Positions 7,708 to 16,823 of a DNA stretch of 64,000 nt are shown piece by piece. Position numbers and translations under genes: made by a program. The notes beneath the pieces are model-generated. The model did no database searches. It was given only the letters and a program-made list of their open reading frames with translations, and was not told the DNA's origin. The first letter of the stretch is position 1. Each line of letters begins with the position of its first letter. Source of the stretch: Acidobacteriota bacterium (lineage in GTDB: Bacteria; Acidobacteriota; Vicinamibacteria; Vicinamibacterales; UBA8438); assembly GCA_009861545.1 (NCBI GenBank), contig VXME01000135.1:1-64000 (forward strand). The letters run 5' to 3'.

Positions 7708-9899
7708 TGGGCCTGGCGTCCGGGCGCGAACGCCGGCGACGCGTCCGCACGCCGCCGCTGCTGCAAAACGATCAGACCGAGTGCGGCGCGATCAGCCTCG
7801 GCATCGTGCTCGCGTTCTTCGGCCGCTGGGTGCCTATAGAAGAGTTGCGCGCCGCGTGCGCGGTGACTCGCGACGGCAGCAACGGCGCCGACATCTGGCG
7901 AGCCGCCAGGGAGTTCGGTCTCGAGGTCCGGGGCTGGCGCAGGGAGCCCCATCAGCTCCACCGCATGCGCATGCCGCTCATCCTGTACTGGAAGTTCAGC
8001 CATTTCCTGGTCCTGGAAGGCCATGCACGTGGCCGCTACTACGTCAACGACCCCGCCAGCGGGCGCAGGACCATCGACGCGGACGAGTTCGACGAGGCGT
8101 TCACCGGCGTGGCCCTGAGTTTCGAGCCGGGCCCGCAATTCGAGCCGGGCGGGCGTCGCCCCGGCATCGTGCGCCGCCTGTGGCCCTGGCTCCGGGACGG
8201 CAAGGCGGCCCTCGCCTTCGCGTTCACGTGCGGCTTGTTGCTGTCGTTGACGGCGCTGGCCCTTCCGCTGCTCCTCGGCGTGTTCGTCGACTACGTGTTG
8301 AGCGGCCGGGAGCCTTCCTGGGCGGCGGTGCTGATCGCCGGCGCAACTGCCGCAGGAGGGTTCGTCTACCTCCTCACCTGGCTCCGGGAACGCTGCCTGC
8401 GACTGCTCTCGGTGCGGCTCTCGATCGCGCGTGCGGACCGCTTCATCGCGCGCCTGTTCAGACTGCGCACCGAGTTCTTCACCCACCGCTACGCCGGCGA
8501 TCTGACCGCGCGGATGCAGTCCATCAGCGAGGTCGCCACGGTGGCGACCGGCCAGTTCGTCGGTGTCGTCATCGAGCTCGTCGCCAGTCTTCTGTTCGTG
8601 GTGCTCATGTTCGTCTACGACCCGCTGTTGGCCGCGGTGGTGGTCGCCCTGGGGGCGGCGAGCGCCGTTCTCACGCGAACGCTGACCCGCTCGCGGATCG
8701 ACGAGAACCGCCGGTTGCAGCGCGAAGCAGGCCACCTGCAGGCGACGGGCATGCACGGATTGCGCACCATCGACAACCTGCAGGCGGTGGCGGCCGAGAA
8801 CGACTTCTTCGTTCACTTCACCGGCTTCCAGGCCCGCGAGCTGTTGGTCCGACAGCGCTTCACGGAGCTCGGCCACGTGATTGCGGCGCTGCCGGATCTG
8901 TTCCTGATCGCCGGCAACGCCGCCGTGCTCGGCCTGGGCGGCCTGCGCGTGATGTCGGGCGACATGACCCTTGGCGCGATGATGGGCTTCTACATGTTGG
9001 CGGCGAGCTTTCTGCTGCCCATCGGGCGGTTCGTGCAGTTCGCGGACCTGTTCCAGGTGCTCGACGGCCACCTGCAGCGCCTGGACGATGTCTTCGACGC
9101 GCCCGAGGACGCCCTCCTGACAAGGCGCGGCGAGGCGCTCGCGGAAAGGCCGCCGGCTTTCGCGAGGAGGCTGCGACTGACGGGGCGGTTGGAGTTGCGG
9201 AACGTGACGTTCGGCTACAAGGCCACCGAGCGACCCCTGCTGGAGGACGTGAGCCTGGTCGTCGAACCCGGCCAGCGCGTGGCCATCGTCGGGCCGACCG
9301 GTTCGGGAAAGTCCACGCTGGCCTCGCTGGCGGCGGGCATCCATCGGCCCTGGTCCGGCGAGGTCCTGTTCGACGGTCAGCCCCTCGCCAGGGTGCCGCG
9401 CGATCTCCTGACGGACTCCGTGTCGCTCGTCGACCAGCACATCTTCCTGTTCGCCGGATCGGTGCGCGACAATCTGACCATGTGGGATCGGGAGACGCCG
9501 GATCAGGCCCTGGTGGCCGCGGCCACGGATGCCGACATCCATGCGGAGATCATCGCGCGGCCCCAGGGCTACGACGCGCCCGTGCTGGAGGGTGGGTGCA
9601 ACTTCAGCGGCGGCCAGCAGCAGCGTCTGGAACTCGCCAGGGCGCTGGTGTCGAATCCAAGCGTCCTGATTCTCGACGAGGCGACCTGTGCGCTCGACCC
9701 CCTCGCCGAACTGCGTATCGACGACGCCCTGCGCCGCCGCGGCATCACGTGCCTGATCGTCGCCCATCGCCTGAGCACCATCCGGGACAGTGATCTGATC
9801 GTGGTGCTCGACCACGGTCGCGAGGTTCAGCGCGGGACCCATCAGGAACTGATGGCGGACACGGAAGGCCTCTACCGTCAGCTCATGGAGGCCGAATAG
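7707..9899 (+). CDS. NHLM-type peptidase-containing ABC transporter (C39 peptidase/permease/ATPase)
   Basis: This 730-residue transporter should cut the leader after a double glycine and export the core peptide. The N-terminal C39 protease carries C26 (QTECGAISLG), H99 (SHFLVLEG) and D115 (VNDPASG). An ABC permease region with several membrane helices follows (about 165-450). The ATPase has Walker A GPTGSGKST at about 529, signature FSGGQQQRLEL at about 633 and Walker B LILDEAT at about 654. All catalytic residues are present. It is coupled to the upstream fusion protein and followed after 2 bases by a second ABC protein, the normal NHLM arrangement. The expected substrate is the NHLP precursor encoded at 16554-16823. 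Confidence 0.93.
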   Translation: MGLASGRERRRRVRTPPLLQNDQTECGAISLGIVLAFFGRWVPIEELRAACAVTRDGSNGADIWRAAREFGLEVRGWRREPHQLHRMRMPLILYWKFSHFLVLEGHARGRYYVNDPASGRRTIDADEFDEAFTGVALSFEPGPQFEPGGRRPGIVRRLWPWLRDGKAALAFAFTCGLLLSLTALALPLLLGVFVDYVLSGREPSWAAVLIAGATAAGGFVYLLTWLRERCLRLLSVRLSIARADRFIARLFRLRTEFFTHRYAGDLTARMQSISEVATVATGQFVGVVIELVASLLFVVLMFVYDPLLAAVVVALGAASAVLTRTLTRSRIDENRRLQREAGHLQATGMHGLRTIDNLQAVAAENDFFVHFTGFQARELLVRQRFTELGHVIAALPDLFLIAGNAAVLGLGGLRVMSGDMTLGAMMGFYMLAASFLLPIGRFVQFADLFQVLDGHLQRLDDVFDAPEDALLTRRGEALAERPPAFARRLRLTGRLELRNVTFGYKATERPLLEDVSLVVEPGQRVAIVGPTGSGKSTLASLAAGIHRPWSGEVLFDGQPLARVPRDLLTDSVSLVDQHIFLFAGSVRDNLTMWDRETPDQALVAAATDADIHAEIIARPQGYDAPVLEGGCNFSGGQQQRLELARALVSNPSVLILDEATCALDPLAELRIDDALRRRGITCLIVAHRLSTIRDSDLIVVLDHGREVQRGTHQELMADTEGLYRQLMEAE

Positions 9900-9901
9900 G
9901 T

Positions 9902-12874
9902 ATGGCGGACGCAACCGGACGGTCCGCCCCTCAAACCGACGGGCAGCGCTTGGACTCCGCTGTGGAGGTTGCCGCCAGCGGGCTCGCGGACCTCGCCCTG
10001 GCACATGGGGCGCCGTTCGCCGGAGGCGGCAATCGGCCCATTCGCCTCGACGATCCCGATGCGCTGTGGTTCGTCGCCCGCGGTTCGGTGGACGTGTTCG
10101 TGGCGCGCGAACAGGACGGCGGCGCACTGGTCGAGTTCAAGCATCTTCTGCGCGCGACGCGCGGCCGGCTGCTGTTCCAGGCGGACGAGGGTCCGAACGT
10201 AATCGTAGCCAAGGGGTTACCCGATTCCGAACTGCGGCGCGTGCCGTGCGCAGCCTTCCTCGCGGCGGACGAAGGCGGCGCCGTCGTCGATCAGGCGGAC
10301 GCCTGGATTGCCGACATCTCGGCCGCGGTGGCTCTGGACGTCACTCATCGGCAGCCGATCGACTGTTTTCTTGCCGCCGGCGTGCTGGCCGACCTGAACG
10401 CCGGCGAGGTCGTATCGACCAAGGGCGGCGTCGTGTGGATGTCGGGCAGAGAGGTCGGTCTGGCGTTTCTGGGCACGGAGGAGCCCGACCGTACCGGTTC
10501 CGGCTTCGTGCCCGTCGCGCCGGGCAGTTGGGTCAGCGTGTCCGGCCCGACCCGGCAGCGGGGCGTCTCGTCACGGGAACTGCATCGCGAGGGGCGTCTG
10601 TTGGCGGCGTTGGCCGAGTTCCATCGCCTGTCGCTGGGCGCCCACGACCTCAATCGCCGCCTGTTGCTGGCCGATGCCGTCAACCTGCGCGCCGCGCAAA
10701 CGCGGCATCGCCGGGAAAGCGAAGATGCCGCGCGCCGCAGTCTCTGCGACGTGGTCGACGCGCGCGGCGCCCGGCCGGAACAAGCAGGCGGCGCCGCGCT
10801 ACAGGAGGCGCTGGCCTTGATCGGCCGCCATGAGGGCATCCGGTTTCGGGCGCCGCGGGCGCCCCAGGTGCGCCAGGGCGCCGGCGCCGAGACCGGTCCG
10901 TCGCTGGACGGTATTCTGACCGCGTCGGGCGTGCGCGGGCGCGACGTCGCGCTCGAGGCCAGGGATCGCTGGTGGCTCGGCGACAGTGGGGCGATGCTGG
11001 CGTTTCGGCGCGAGGACGGCGCGCCAATCGCGCTGCTTCCGGGCCGGTCGGGGCGCTACCGCATGGTGGATCCGGCGTCGGGACGCGCTGAATCGGTGAA
11101 CGCCGGCCGGGCTGCGGCGCTGCACGCGAACGCCGTCTTCTTCTATCAGTCGCTGCCGGATGGTCGGGTGTCCGGCGTGGGCGCCCTGGCACGGGTCGCG
11201 TTCCACAGGTGGGGGGGTGACGTGGTCCGGTTCGCGACGGCCGGACTGCTGGCGGGCCTGGCCATGCTGGCGCCCGCCGTTCTTGTCGGCGTCTTTGCCG
11301 ATGAGGTAGCGCCGGCGGGGCGCGTGGGAACGCTGGCCTGGCTGACGGCGGGGATGGTCTTGCTGGCGCTGACGGTGGGCTTGCTCGAAGTGATCGAGGG
11401 AACGGCCTTGATGCGTCTCGAAGGCCGCGCGGCGGCTCGCCTCACCGCCGCGCTCTGGGACCGCCTGCTGGACCTGCCGGCCGTCTTTTTCCGCAACTTC
11501 ACAGCCGGCGACCTGGCGACGCGCGCCATGGCGTTCCACGATTTGCGCAATCACTTGTCGGGCGTGGTCATGGGCGCACTGTTGTCGACCGTCTTCCTGC
11601 TACCGACGTTCGTCCTGCTCTTCCTTTACGACACCGCGATGGGCTGGTTGGGGCTTGCGGGTGGCCTCGCTTCGCTGGCCTTCACCGTCACACTGGGCCT
11701 GCGTCAGGTGCCTCATCACCGGCGGTTGCTTGCGGCCGAGCGCTCGCTGGCCGGCGTACTGCTGCAGTTGATCGGCGCCGCGCGAAAGCTGCGCGCCACG
11801 GGCAAGGAGTGGACGGCGTTTACGCGGTGGGCGCAGGGCTACCGTGAACAGAAGCGCAGCGAGATGCACGTCGGCGTCCTGAACGAGCATCTGGTGGCGT
11901 TCACGGCTGCCGCGCCCCTGCTGGCCACCGCCGCGCTGTTCGCGGTGGCATACGAGAGGGGACCCGCCGCGCTGTCGGCAGGCGCCTTTCTGACCGTCTA
12001 CGCCGCATACATGGTGTTGATGTCGGCCATTGCCGCGCTCGGCCGCACCGTGTCGGACGTGGCCGCCATCGTGCCGGCCGGCGAGCAGGTCTCGCCGATC
12101 CTCGAGGCTTCGCCCCGGGGCGCTGCCGGCGAAGGACCCGCGCCCGAGCTGCGCGGCGAGGTGCGCCTGGACAACGTGAGCTTCCGCTACGCCGAGGACG
12201 GCCCGCTGGTGCTGCGCGACGTCGCCATCCACGTTCGACCCGGCGAGTTCGTGGCGCTGGTCGGCGGTACGGGCACCGGCAAGAGCACGGTGCTGCGTAT
12301 CCTCCTGGGACTCGAGAAACCCTCGTCCGGCGTGGTGTACTACGATGGTCATGATCTCGAGCGCGTCGACCTGCGCGCCGTGCGGCAGCAGGTCGGCGTG
12401 GTGGTCCAGGACGGTTCGCTGCAGCCGCGGACGGTGCGCGACAACATCATCGGCCTGGCCGCGGACCTGACGCTGGACGACGCCTGGCGTGCGGCCCGGC
12501 TCGCCGCCGTCGATGGCGACATCAGGGCGATGCCGATGGGCATGCTCACCGTCGTCACCGAGGGCTCGGCGGTGTTCTCCGGCGGGCAGATCCAGCGCAT
12601 CATGCTGGCTGCCGCACTCGTGCGCCGGCCGCGCGTGCTGCTGCTCGACGAGGCGACCAGCTTCCTCGACAACAACACCCAGGCACAGGTCATGGCGCGG
12701 ATCGAGGAACTCGCCGTCACCCGTATCGTCGTTGCGCACCGGCTGTCCACCATCCGCAAGGCGGACCGCATCTACGTGTTCGACCAGGGGCGGGTGGCGC
12801 AGCAGGGGACCTTTGCGCAACTGATCGAGACGCCGGGCGTCTTTCGCGACCTGGCGCGTCGCCAACTGGCTTGA
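9902..12874 (+). CDS. NHLM-type ABC transporter, second ATP-binding/permease protein
   Basis: A 990-residue inner-membrane protein. Instead of a peptidase it has a long N-terminal region with the family-typical DDPDALWFVARGSVDVFVA segment (about 50-70) and a further linker domain. Permease helices lie at about 430-720. The ATPase has Walker A GGTGTGKST at about 788, signature FSGGQIQRIML at about 892 and Walker B LLLDEATSFLD at about 913. In NHLM systems this protein is thought to pair with the peptidase-transporter, giving a heterodimeric exporter. It ends 43 bases before the convergent CoA-transferase gene, so the two RiPP operons meet tail to tail. Confidence 0.9.
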   Translation: MADATGRSAPQTDGQRLDSAVEVAASGLADLALAHGAPFAGGGNRPIRLDDPDALWFVARGSVDVFVAREQDGGALVEFKHLLRATRGRLLFQADEGPNVIVAKGLPDSELRRVPCAAFLAADEGGAVVDQADAWIADISAAVALDVTHRQPIDCFLAAGVLADLNAGEVVSTKGGVVWMSGREVGLAFLGTEEPDRTGSGFVPVAPGSWVSVSGPTRQRGVSSRELHREGRLLAALAEFHRLSLGAHDLNRRLLLADAVNLRAAQTRHRRESEDAARRSLCDVVDARGARPEQAGGAALQEALALIGRHEGIRFRAPRAPQVRQGAGAETGPSLDGILTASGVRGRDVALEARDRWWLGDSGAMLAFRREDGAPIALLPGRSGRYRMVDPASGRAESVNAGRAAALHANAVFFYQSLPDGRVSGVGALARVAFHRWGGDVVRFATAGLLAGLAMLAPAVLVGVFADEVAPAGRVGTLAWLTAGMVLLALTVGLLEVIEGTALMRLEGRAAARLTAALWDRLLDLPAVFFRNFTAGDLATRAMAFHDLRNHLSGVVMGALLSTVFLLPTFVLLFLYDTAMGWLGLAGGLASLAFTVTLGLRQVPHHRRLLAAERSLAGVLLQLIGAARKLRATGKEWTAFTRWAQGYREQKRSEMHVGVLNEHLVAFTAAAPLLATAALFAVAYERGPAALSAGAFLTVYAAYMVLMSAIAALGRTVSDVAAIVPAGEQVSPILEASPRGAAGEGPAPELRGEVRLDNVSFRYAEDGPLVLRDVAIHVRPGEFVALVGGTGTGKSTVLRILLGLEKPSSGVVYYDGHDLERVDLRAVRQQVGVVVQDGSLQPRTVRDNIIGLAADLTLDDAWRAARLAAVDGDIRAMPMGMLTVVTEGSAVFSGGQIQRIMLAAALVRRPRVLLLDEATSFLDNNTQAQVMARIEELAVTRIVVAHRLSTIRKADRIYVFDQGRVAQQGTFAQLIETPGVFRDLARRQLA

Positions 12875-12917
12875 GGAGGGCTCGCGGGAGCGCTTCGCGA
12901 CGGCGTCGGTCGTCTTG

Positions 12918-14132
12918 CTACCGACGAGCGGCGTCCCGGATGACGCCGGCGTCGTGCAGCGCCTCGAGTTCCGCGGTGCTCAGGTCCAGCTCCGCGTCGA
13001 GCACCTCGTCGGTGTGCTCGCCGAGGCGGGGCGGGCGCTTCATCGAGACGCACGATGCCGAAGGTCCCGGAGCGAACCCCAGCATCCGTACCTTGCCATG
13101 CACCGGCAGATTCAGTTCGTGGATGAAGCCGCGCGCGGCCAAGTGCCGGTCCCGGTGCAGATCGGCCGTGTCCAGACACGCCGAACAGGGCACGCCGGCG
13201 CCGGCGATGGTCTCCATGGCCTCGTACTTGGTGCGTTCACGGGTCCAGGCAACGATCTCCTCGCGCAGCGCGTCAGCGTTCTGCAGGCGCCAGCGCGGGC
13301 TGTAGAAGCGCGGATCGCTGCGCATGTCGGCGCGATCCATGGCCTTGCACAGGGCGTCCCAGTGGGCATCGGTGAGGGGTTGGAGGTAGACGTAGTCATT
13401 GGCGCCGAACGGTTTGCACGGATACAGGCCGGCCGGCGGCAGACCGTGTGCGTTGCCGGTGCGCGGCGCCGCCCGCGCGCCCCACCTCGAGCCGGTGAAG
13501 AAATGCGAGCGCAGGTAGTACGTCACCGCCTCCTGCATCGACAACTCGACCAACTGCCCTTCACCGGTCCGCTGCCTTTGCGCCCAGGCCGCGAGCACCG
13601 CCATCGCCGCCTGGAGGCCGGTACCCGAATCGGCCATCGTCGGACCGGGCATCAGCGGCGGCCCGGCCGCCTCGCCGTTGACGGAGAACGCCCCCGCCGC
13701 CGCTTGCGCGGTCGGATCGACGCTGTGGAAGCCGGCGTAGGGGCCGCTGCCGCCGAAACCCTTGATGCGTACGTAAATCAGGCCCGGGTGGATGGCGCCG
13801 AGCGTTTCGTAGCCGATATCGAACCGTTCGATCACGCCCGGACCGTAGTTCTCCACGAAGACATCGAACACCGGCACCAGTCGCAGCAACAACTCTCGAC
13901 CCTGCCCGCTGCCGAGGTCCACCGCCAGGCTGCGCTTGTTCGCGTTCCAGGCGCAGAAGAACGCCGAGTAGCCGCTGGAGCCGTCGCGTCCGAAGACGCG
14001 GGCCCCGTCGCCAGGGTCGGGCGGCTCGACCTTGACCACGTCCGCGCCGAACCACGCCAGGATTTGCGTACAGGATGGTCCGGCCTCGTACTGGGTCATG
14101 TCGAGGACCTTCATTCCATCCAGTGCCGGCAT
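12918..14132 (-). CDS. class III (CaiB/BaiF) CoA-transferase 1 of RiPP cluster
   Basis: A 404-residue enzyme of the class III CoA-transferase family, which moves CoA between carboxylic acids through an aspartyl-CoA intermediate. Family motifs visible: LDMTQYEAGPSCTQILAWFGADVVKVEPP at the N-terminus (nucleotide-binding half), NKRSLAVDL, ENYGPGV, and the presumed catalytic D168 in MADSGTG. The ATG at 14132 has GGAGGTG shortly upstream. It is a tandem copy of the next gene: equal length, separated by 25 bases, similar throughout. Class III enzymes are interlocked dimers and paired genes can form heterodimers (BbsE/BbsF is a known case). Occurrence inside a RiPP operon is unusual; the acceptor is unknown. 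Confidence 0.85.
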   Translation of the reverse strand: MPALDGMKVLDMTQYEAGPSCTQILAWFGADVVKVEPPDPGDGARVFGRDGSSGYSAFFCAWNANKRSLAVDLGSGQGRELLLRLVPVFDVFVENYGPGVIERFDIGYETLGAIHPGLIYVRIKGFGGSGPYAGFHSVDPTAQAAAGAFSVNGEAAGPPLMPGPTMADSGTGLQAAMAVLAAWAQRQRTGEGQLVELSMQEAVTYYLRSHFFTGSRWGARAAPRTGNAHGLPPAGLYPCKPFGANDYVYLQPLTDAHWDALCKAMDRADMRSDPRFYSPRWRLQNADALREEIVAWTRERTKYEAMETIAGAGVPCSACLDTADLHRDRHLAARGFIHELNLPVHGKVRMLGFAPGPSASCVSMKRPPRLGEHTDEVLDAELDLSTAELEALHDAGVIRDAARR

Positions 14133-14157
14133 CTCGCACCTCCGCCCGTCCATCGAG

Positions 14158-15372
14158 TCACTCGAATCGCGGCGGGCCGCCGATTGCGCCGGCGTCTCGC
14201 AGTGCATCGAGTTGCGCATCGTCCAACGCGAGCTCGGCGCCGAGCAGTTCGTCGGTGTGCTCTCCCAGGCGCGGCGGGCGCTTCACCGGTACGCGGGACC
14301 TGGACATGCGGGGCGCGAAACCCGGAACGCGCACCGTGCCGTGCACCGGCAGGTCCAGCTCCTCGATGAAACCGCGCTCGGTCAGGTGCCTGTCGCGCAG
14401 CAGTTCTGCCGTGTCCAGGCACGCGGCGCAAGGCACGCGGGCCGCGGCCAGGGTCTCCATGGCTTCGAGCTTGGTCCGCGCCCTCGTCCACGAGCTGATC
14501 TCCTCGCGCAGCGCCCGGTGATTCTGGATGCGCCAGCGCGTGCTGTAGAAACGCAGGTCGACGCGCAGCTCGGGGCGGCCCATGGCCGCGCACAGCGATT
14601 CCCAGTGCTGCTCCGTCAGCGGCATGAGATAGACATGGTCGTTGGGGCCGAACGGCTTGCAGGGATAGAGATTGCCTGGCGGCACGTCGCCGGCGTTACC
14701 GGTGCGCGGTGCCGCCCGGGCGCCCCAACGCGAGCCGATGGCGCCGCGTCCGCGCACGAAGAACGTCATGGCCTCCTGCATCGACAGGTCGATTTGTTGG
14801 CCCCGTCCGGTGCGCAGCCTCCGCACCCAGGCCGCCAACACGGCCACCGCCGCGTATACGCCGGCGCCGGCATCGCCCATCGATCCCGGCATCATCGGCG
14901 GTCCTTGCGGTTCGCCGTTGATCGAGAACGCGCCTGCCGCTGCCTGTGCGATCGGCTGCTGGACCGCGAAGCCGGCATACGGGCCGCGGTTGCCGAACCC
15001 CTTGATGCGTGCATAGATGAGCCCCGGATTGACGGCGCGCAGCACTTCGTAGTCGATGTCGAGACCCTCCATCACGCCGGGCCCGTAGTTCTCCACGAGC
15101 ACGTGGAACGTCGGCACCAGGCGCAGAAACAGTGCGCGGCCCTGGTCCTTGCGGAGGTCGATCGCCACGCTTCGCTTGTTGGCGTTCCACGCGCAGAACA
15201 AGGGGGCGTACGCCTCGTTGCGAGCCCGGTCCACGCCGCGCGCCCGGTCGCCGCGTCCGGGCATCTCGACCTTCACGACGTCGGCGCCCAGCCACGCCAA
15301 TGCCTGCGTGCACGCAGGACCGGCCTCGAACTGCGTCATGTCGAGGACCCTCATGCCGTCCAATGCAGGCAA
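14158..15372 (-). CDS. class III (CaiB/BaiF) CoA-transferase 2 of RiPP cluster
   Basis: The second 404-residue class III CoA-transferase. It shares LDMTQFEAGPACTQALAWLGADVVKVE, NKRSVAIDL, ENYGPGVMEG and LYPCKPFG with copy 1; the presumed catalytic aspartate is D167 in MGDAGAG. The frame stays open upstream to 16263, but the start is placed at TTG 15372. This aligns exactly with the MPALDGM start of copy 1, gives the same length, and has AGAGGAG about 9 bases upstream. It lies between copy 1 (25 bases) and the 334-residue protein (32 bases), so all are probably one transcript from the precursor promoter. Heterodimer formation with copy 1 is inferred. Confidence 0.83.
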   Translation of the reverse strand: MPALDGMRVLDMTQFEAGPACTQALAWLGADVVKVEMPGRGDRARGVDRARNEAYAPLFCAWNANKRSVAIDLRKDQGRALFLRLVPTFHVLVENYGPGVMEGLDIDYEVLRAVNPGLIYARIKGFGNRGPYAGFAVQQPIAQAAAGAFSINGEPQGPPMMPGSMGDAGAGVYAAVAVLAAWVRRLRTGRGQQIDLSMQEAMTFFVRGRGAIGSRWGARAAPRTGNAGDVPPGNLYPCKPFGPNDHVYLMPLTEQHWESLCAAMGRPELRVDLRFYSTRWRIQNHRALREEISSWTRARTKLEAMETLAAARVPCAACLDTAELLRDRHLTERGFIEELDLPVHGTVRVPGFAPRMSRSRVPVKRPPRLGEHTDELLGAELALDDAQLDALRDAGAIGGPPRFE

Positions 15373-15404
15373 ACTCCGCTTCTCCTCTGTCTGCCGCACC
15401 GCCG

Positions 15405-16409
15405 TCAGTTCCCGGCGGGACGGACGACCATCGCCGCGTAGGCCTTGGCGGCGACGCGGCCGTGTGCGACGACGACCTTGATGTGGTTGATGGTCTGGTG
15501 GACCCGGTAGACCCCTGCGGGGCCGATCAGCCGCGTGGAACGCGGCCACGCCCGCAGGCCCTCCGCCTTCGCAGGCACGCACCACCCCTTGTCCGCCAGC
15601 CGGTCGATCACCGGCAGCCAGCCCGCGCGGTCGATGCGAGACCACTCCACGGGACGAAACAGCTCCAGCCCCAGGCGGGGCGAGATGCCGCACGCGGTGA
15701 CATCGAGGCTGAGCACGGCCCCGGGTCGGGTGAGCTCGCTCGTGTCCCTCACTACGGACATGGCCGCGGCGGGAGGGCCCGGCCAACGCAGTCGTTCGAG
15801 CAGGCCGGGAAGCTCGGCAGTGTCGATGCGATGCACGACGAGGCGCACGGCGCGCCGCCGCGCCGGCATCACGCCCGCCTGGCCGACGTGGCTCGTGCCG
15901 GAAAGGGCCTCGCACACGCGCTCGACCTGCCGCAGCTCCGCGGCGTCGGCGCGCCAGCCGGCCGCGGCCCACAGTGCGGCGACGGTGGCTGCCGGATCGT
16001 CGTGGAGTCCCCGCGCGGCGCCTTCCGAAGGGGTGCCGGGCACGAAGAAGATGCCCGGCGGCGCCGGTTCCTCCGGCAGGACCTCCGGTACGTCGTACTC
16101 GAGGACGACGGCGCCCTCCTTGCGGGACAGAAACGAGGCGGGGTCGCCCGCCTGCCGGGCGAGACAGGCGCCGAGAGCGGCCGCGGCCGAACCGGCCGGC
16201 GCCACTTCGCCGGCGCGGATGTAGTGCGCGGCAAGGGCGGAGCCGCGGACGGGAAACACGCAAAAGTCAGCCTCGGCCGCTTCGCGGCAAAGCGCGAACT
16301 CGAAACCGAATTGCTGGTCGATCACACCGATGGGCAACCGCCCGGCCATCGCGCGAAGACGCTCATACCCCCCGCCGCTCAGCAGGGCCGGAGGGAACAC
16401 CCGCCTCAT
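15405..16409 (-). CDS. uncharacterised RiPP-cluster protein, 334 residues
   Basis: A soluble protein with no recognised catalytic motif. Notable segments are GVIDQQFGFEFALCREAAEADF near residues 27-48, VLSLDVTACGISPRLGLELF near 230, KGWCVPAKAEGLRAWP near 275 and a C-terminal TINHIKVVVAHGRVAAKAY. From memory, similar FGFE...EADF and NHIK...AKAY segments occur in unknown proteins beside NHLP/Nif11-type precursors, but this could not be checked. It lies between the precursor (145 bases) and the CoA-transferases. The start is uncertain: ATG 16409 has GGAGG only 1 base away, and the frame is open upstream to about 16503 without a good start. A leader-binding or core-handling role is conceivable, not shown. 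Confidence 0.7.
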   Translation of the reverse strand: MRRVFPPALLSGGGYERLRAMAGRLPIGVIDQQFGFEFALCREAAEADFCVFPVRGSALAAHYIRAGEVAPAGSAAAALGACLARQAGDPASFLSRKEGAVVLEYDVPEVLPEEPAPPGIFFVPGTPSEGAARGLHDDPAATVAALWAAAGWRADAAELRQVERVCEALSGTSHVGQAGVMPARRRAVRLVVHRIDTAELPGLLERLRWPGPPAAAMSVVRDTSELTRPGAVLSLDVTACGISPRLGLELFRPVEWSRIDRAGWLPVIDRLADKGWCVPAKAEGLRAWPRSTRLIGPAGVYRVHQTINHIKVVVAHGRVAAKAYAAMVVRPAGN

Positions 16410-16553
16410 GCCTCCGAGCAGGCTCCCGAAGGATGGACTGCCGTCCAGCCGCGAGCCGGCTTCGGACCTGTCGACCAGTCGCGTGTCTCCGCTTCCGATT
16501 CGCTATCCGGCGTCGTCGGCGTCAAGCGAGCGGCCGCGGCGCCGGCCAGACGG

Positions 16554-16823
16554 TCAGACGGGCGAGCACCAGCCGCCGCCGCCGGCGACGGTGCGCATGT
16601 CCTCCTCGGCGAGCGCGGCCGAAGGCGGAAGCACCAGGTGCGCGGTCGTCGCGCTGTCCTCGTGCACCTCGATGGTGAAGTCGTCCGGGATGGACAGATC
16701 CAGCTCTGCCTCCATCACCGCCTTGGGATCGGCCAGCAAACGAGCCCGGAATTCCTCGTTCTCGACCGCCTTGTTTCGCACGTAGTCGTGAAACTCCTCC
16801 ACGGTCTGAAACTCTTGAGCCAT
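16554..16823 (-). CDS. NHLP-leader RiPP precursor peptide with short core
   Basis: An 89-residue precursor. The leader is a nitrile-hydratase-like NHLP leader: EFRARLLADPKAVMEAELDL, then PDDFTIEVHEDSATTAHLVL and AEEDMRTVAGG. The double glycine at the end is the expected C39 protease site, leaving a core of only seven residues, GGWCSPV. If cutting follows the last glycine of the four, only WCSPV remains. The ATG at 16823 is chosen because AGGAGGTG lies just upstream; the longer open frame to 16970 lacks this. It is the first gene of the leftward operon containing the 334-residue protein and both CoA-transferases, and the likely cargo of the NHLM exporter at 6.8-12.9 kb. Confidence 0.88.
   Translation of the reverse strand: MAQEFQTVEEFHDYVRNKAVENEEFRARLLADPKAVMEAELDLSIPDDFTIEVHEDSATTAHLVLPPSAALAEEDMRTVAGGGGWCSPV

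Noticed and set aside
12875-12917. Terminator between the convergent RiPP operons
   Set aside because: Only a 5-bp TCGGT/ACCGA stem with an 8-base loop is present and no T run, too weak to call.
15373-16263. Upstream extension of the second CoA-transferase frame to 701 codons
   Set aside because: The extension overlaps the 334-residue gene in another frame; the start aligned with the tandem copy is at TTG 15372.
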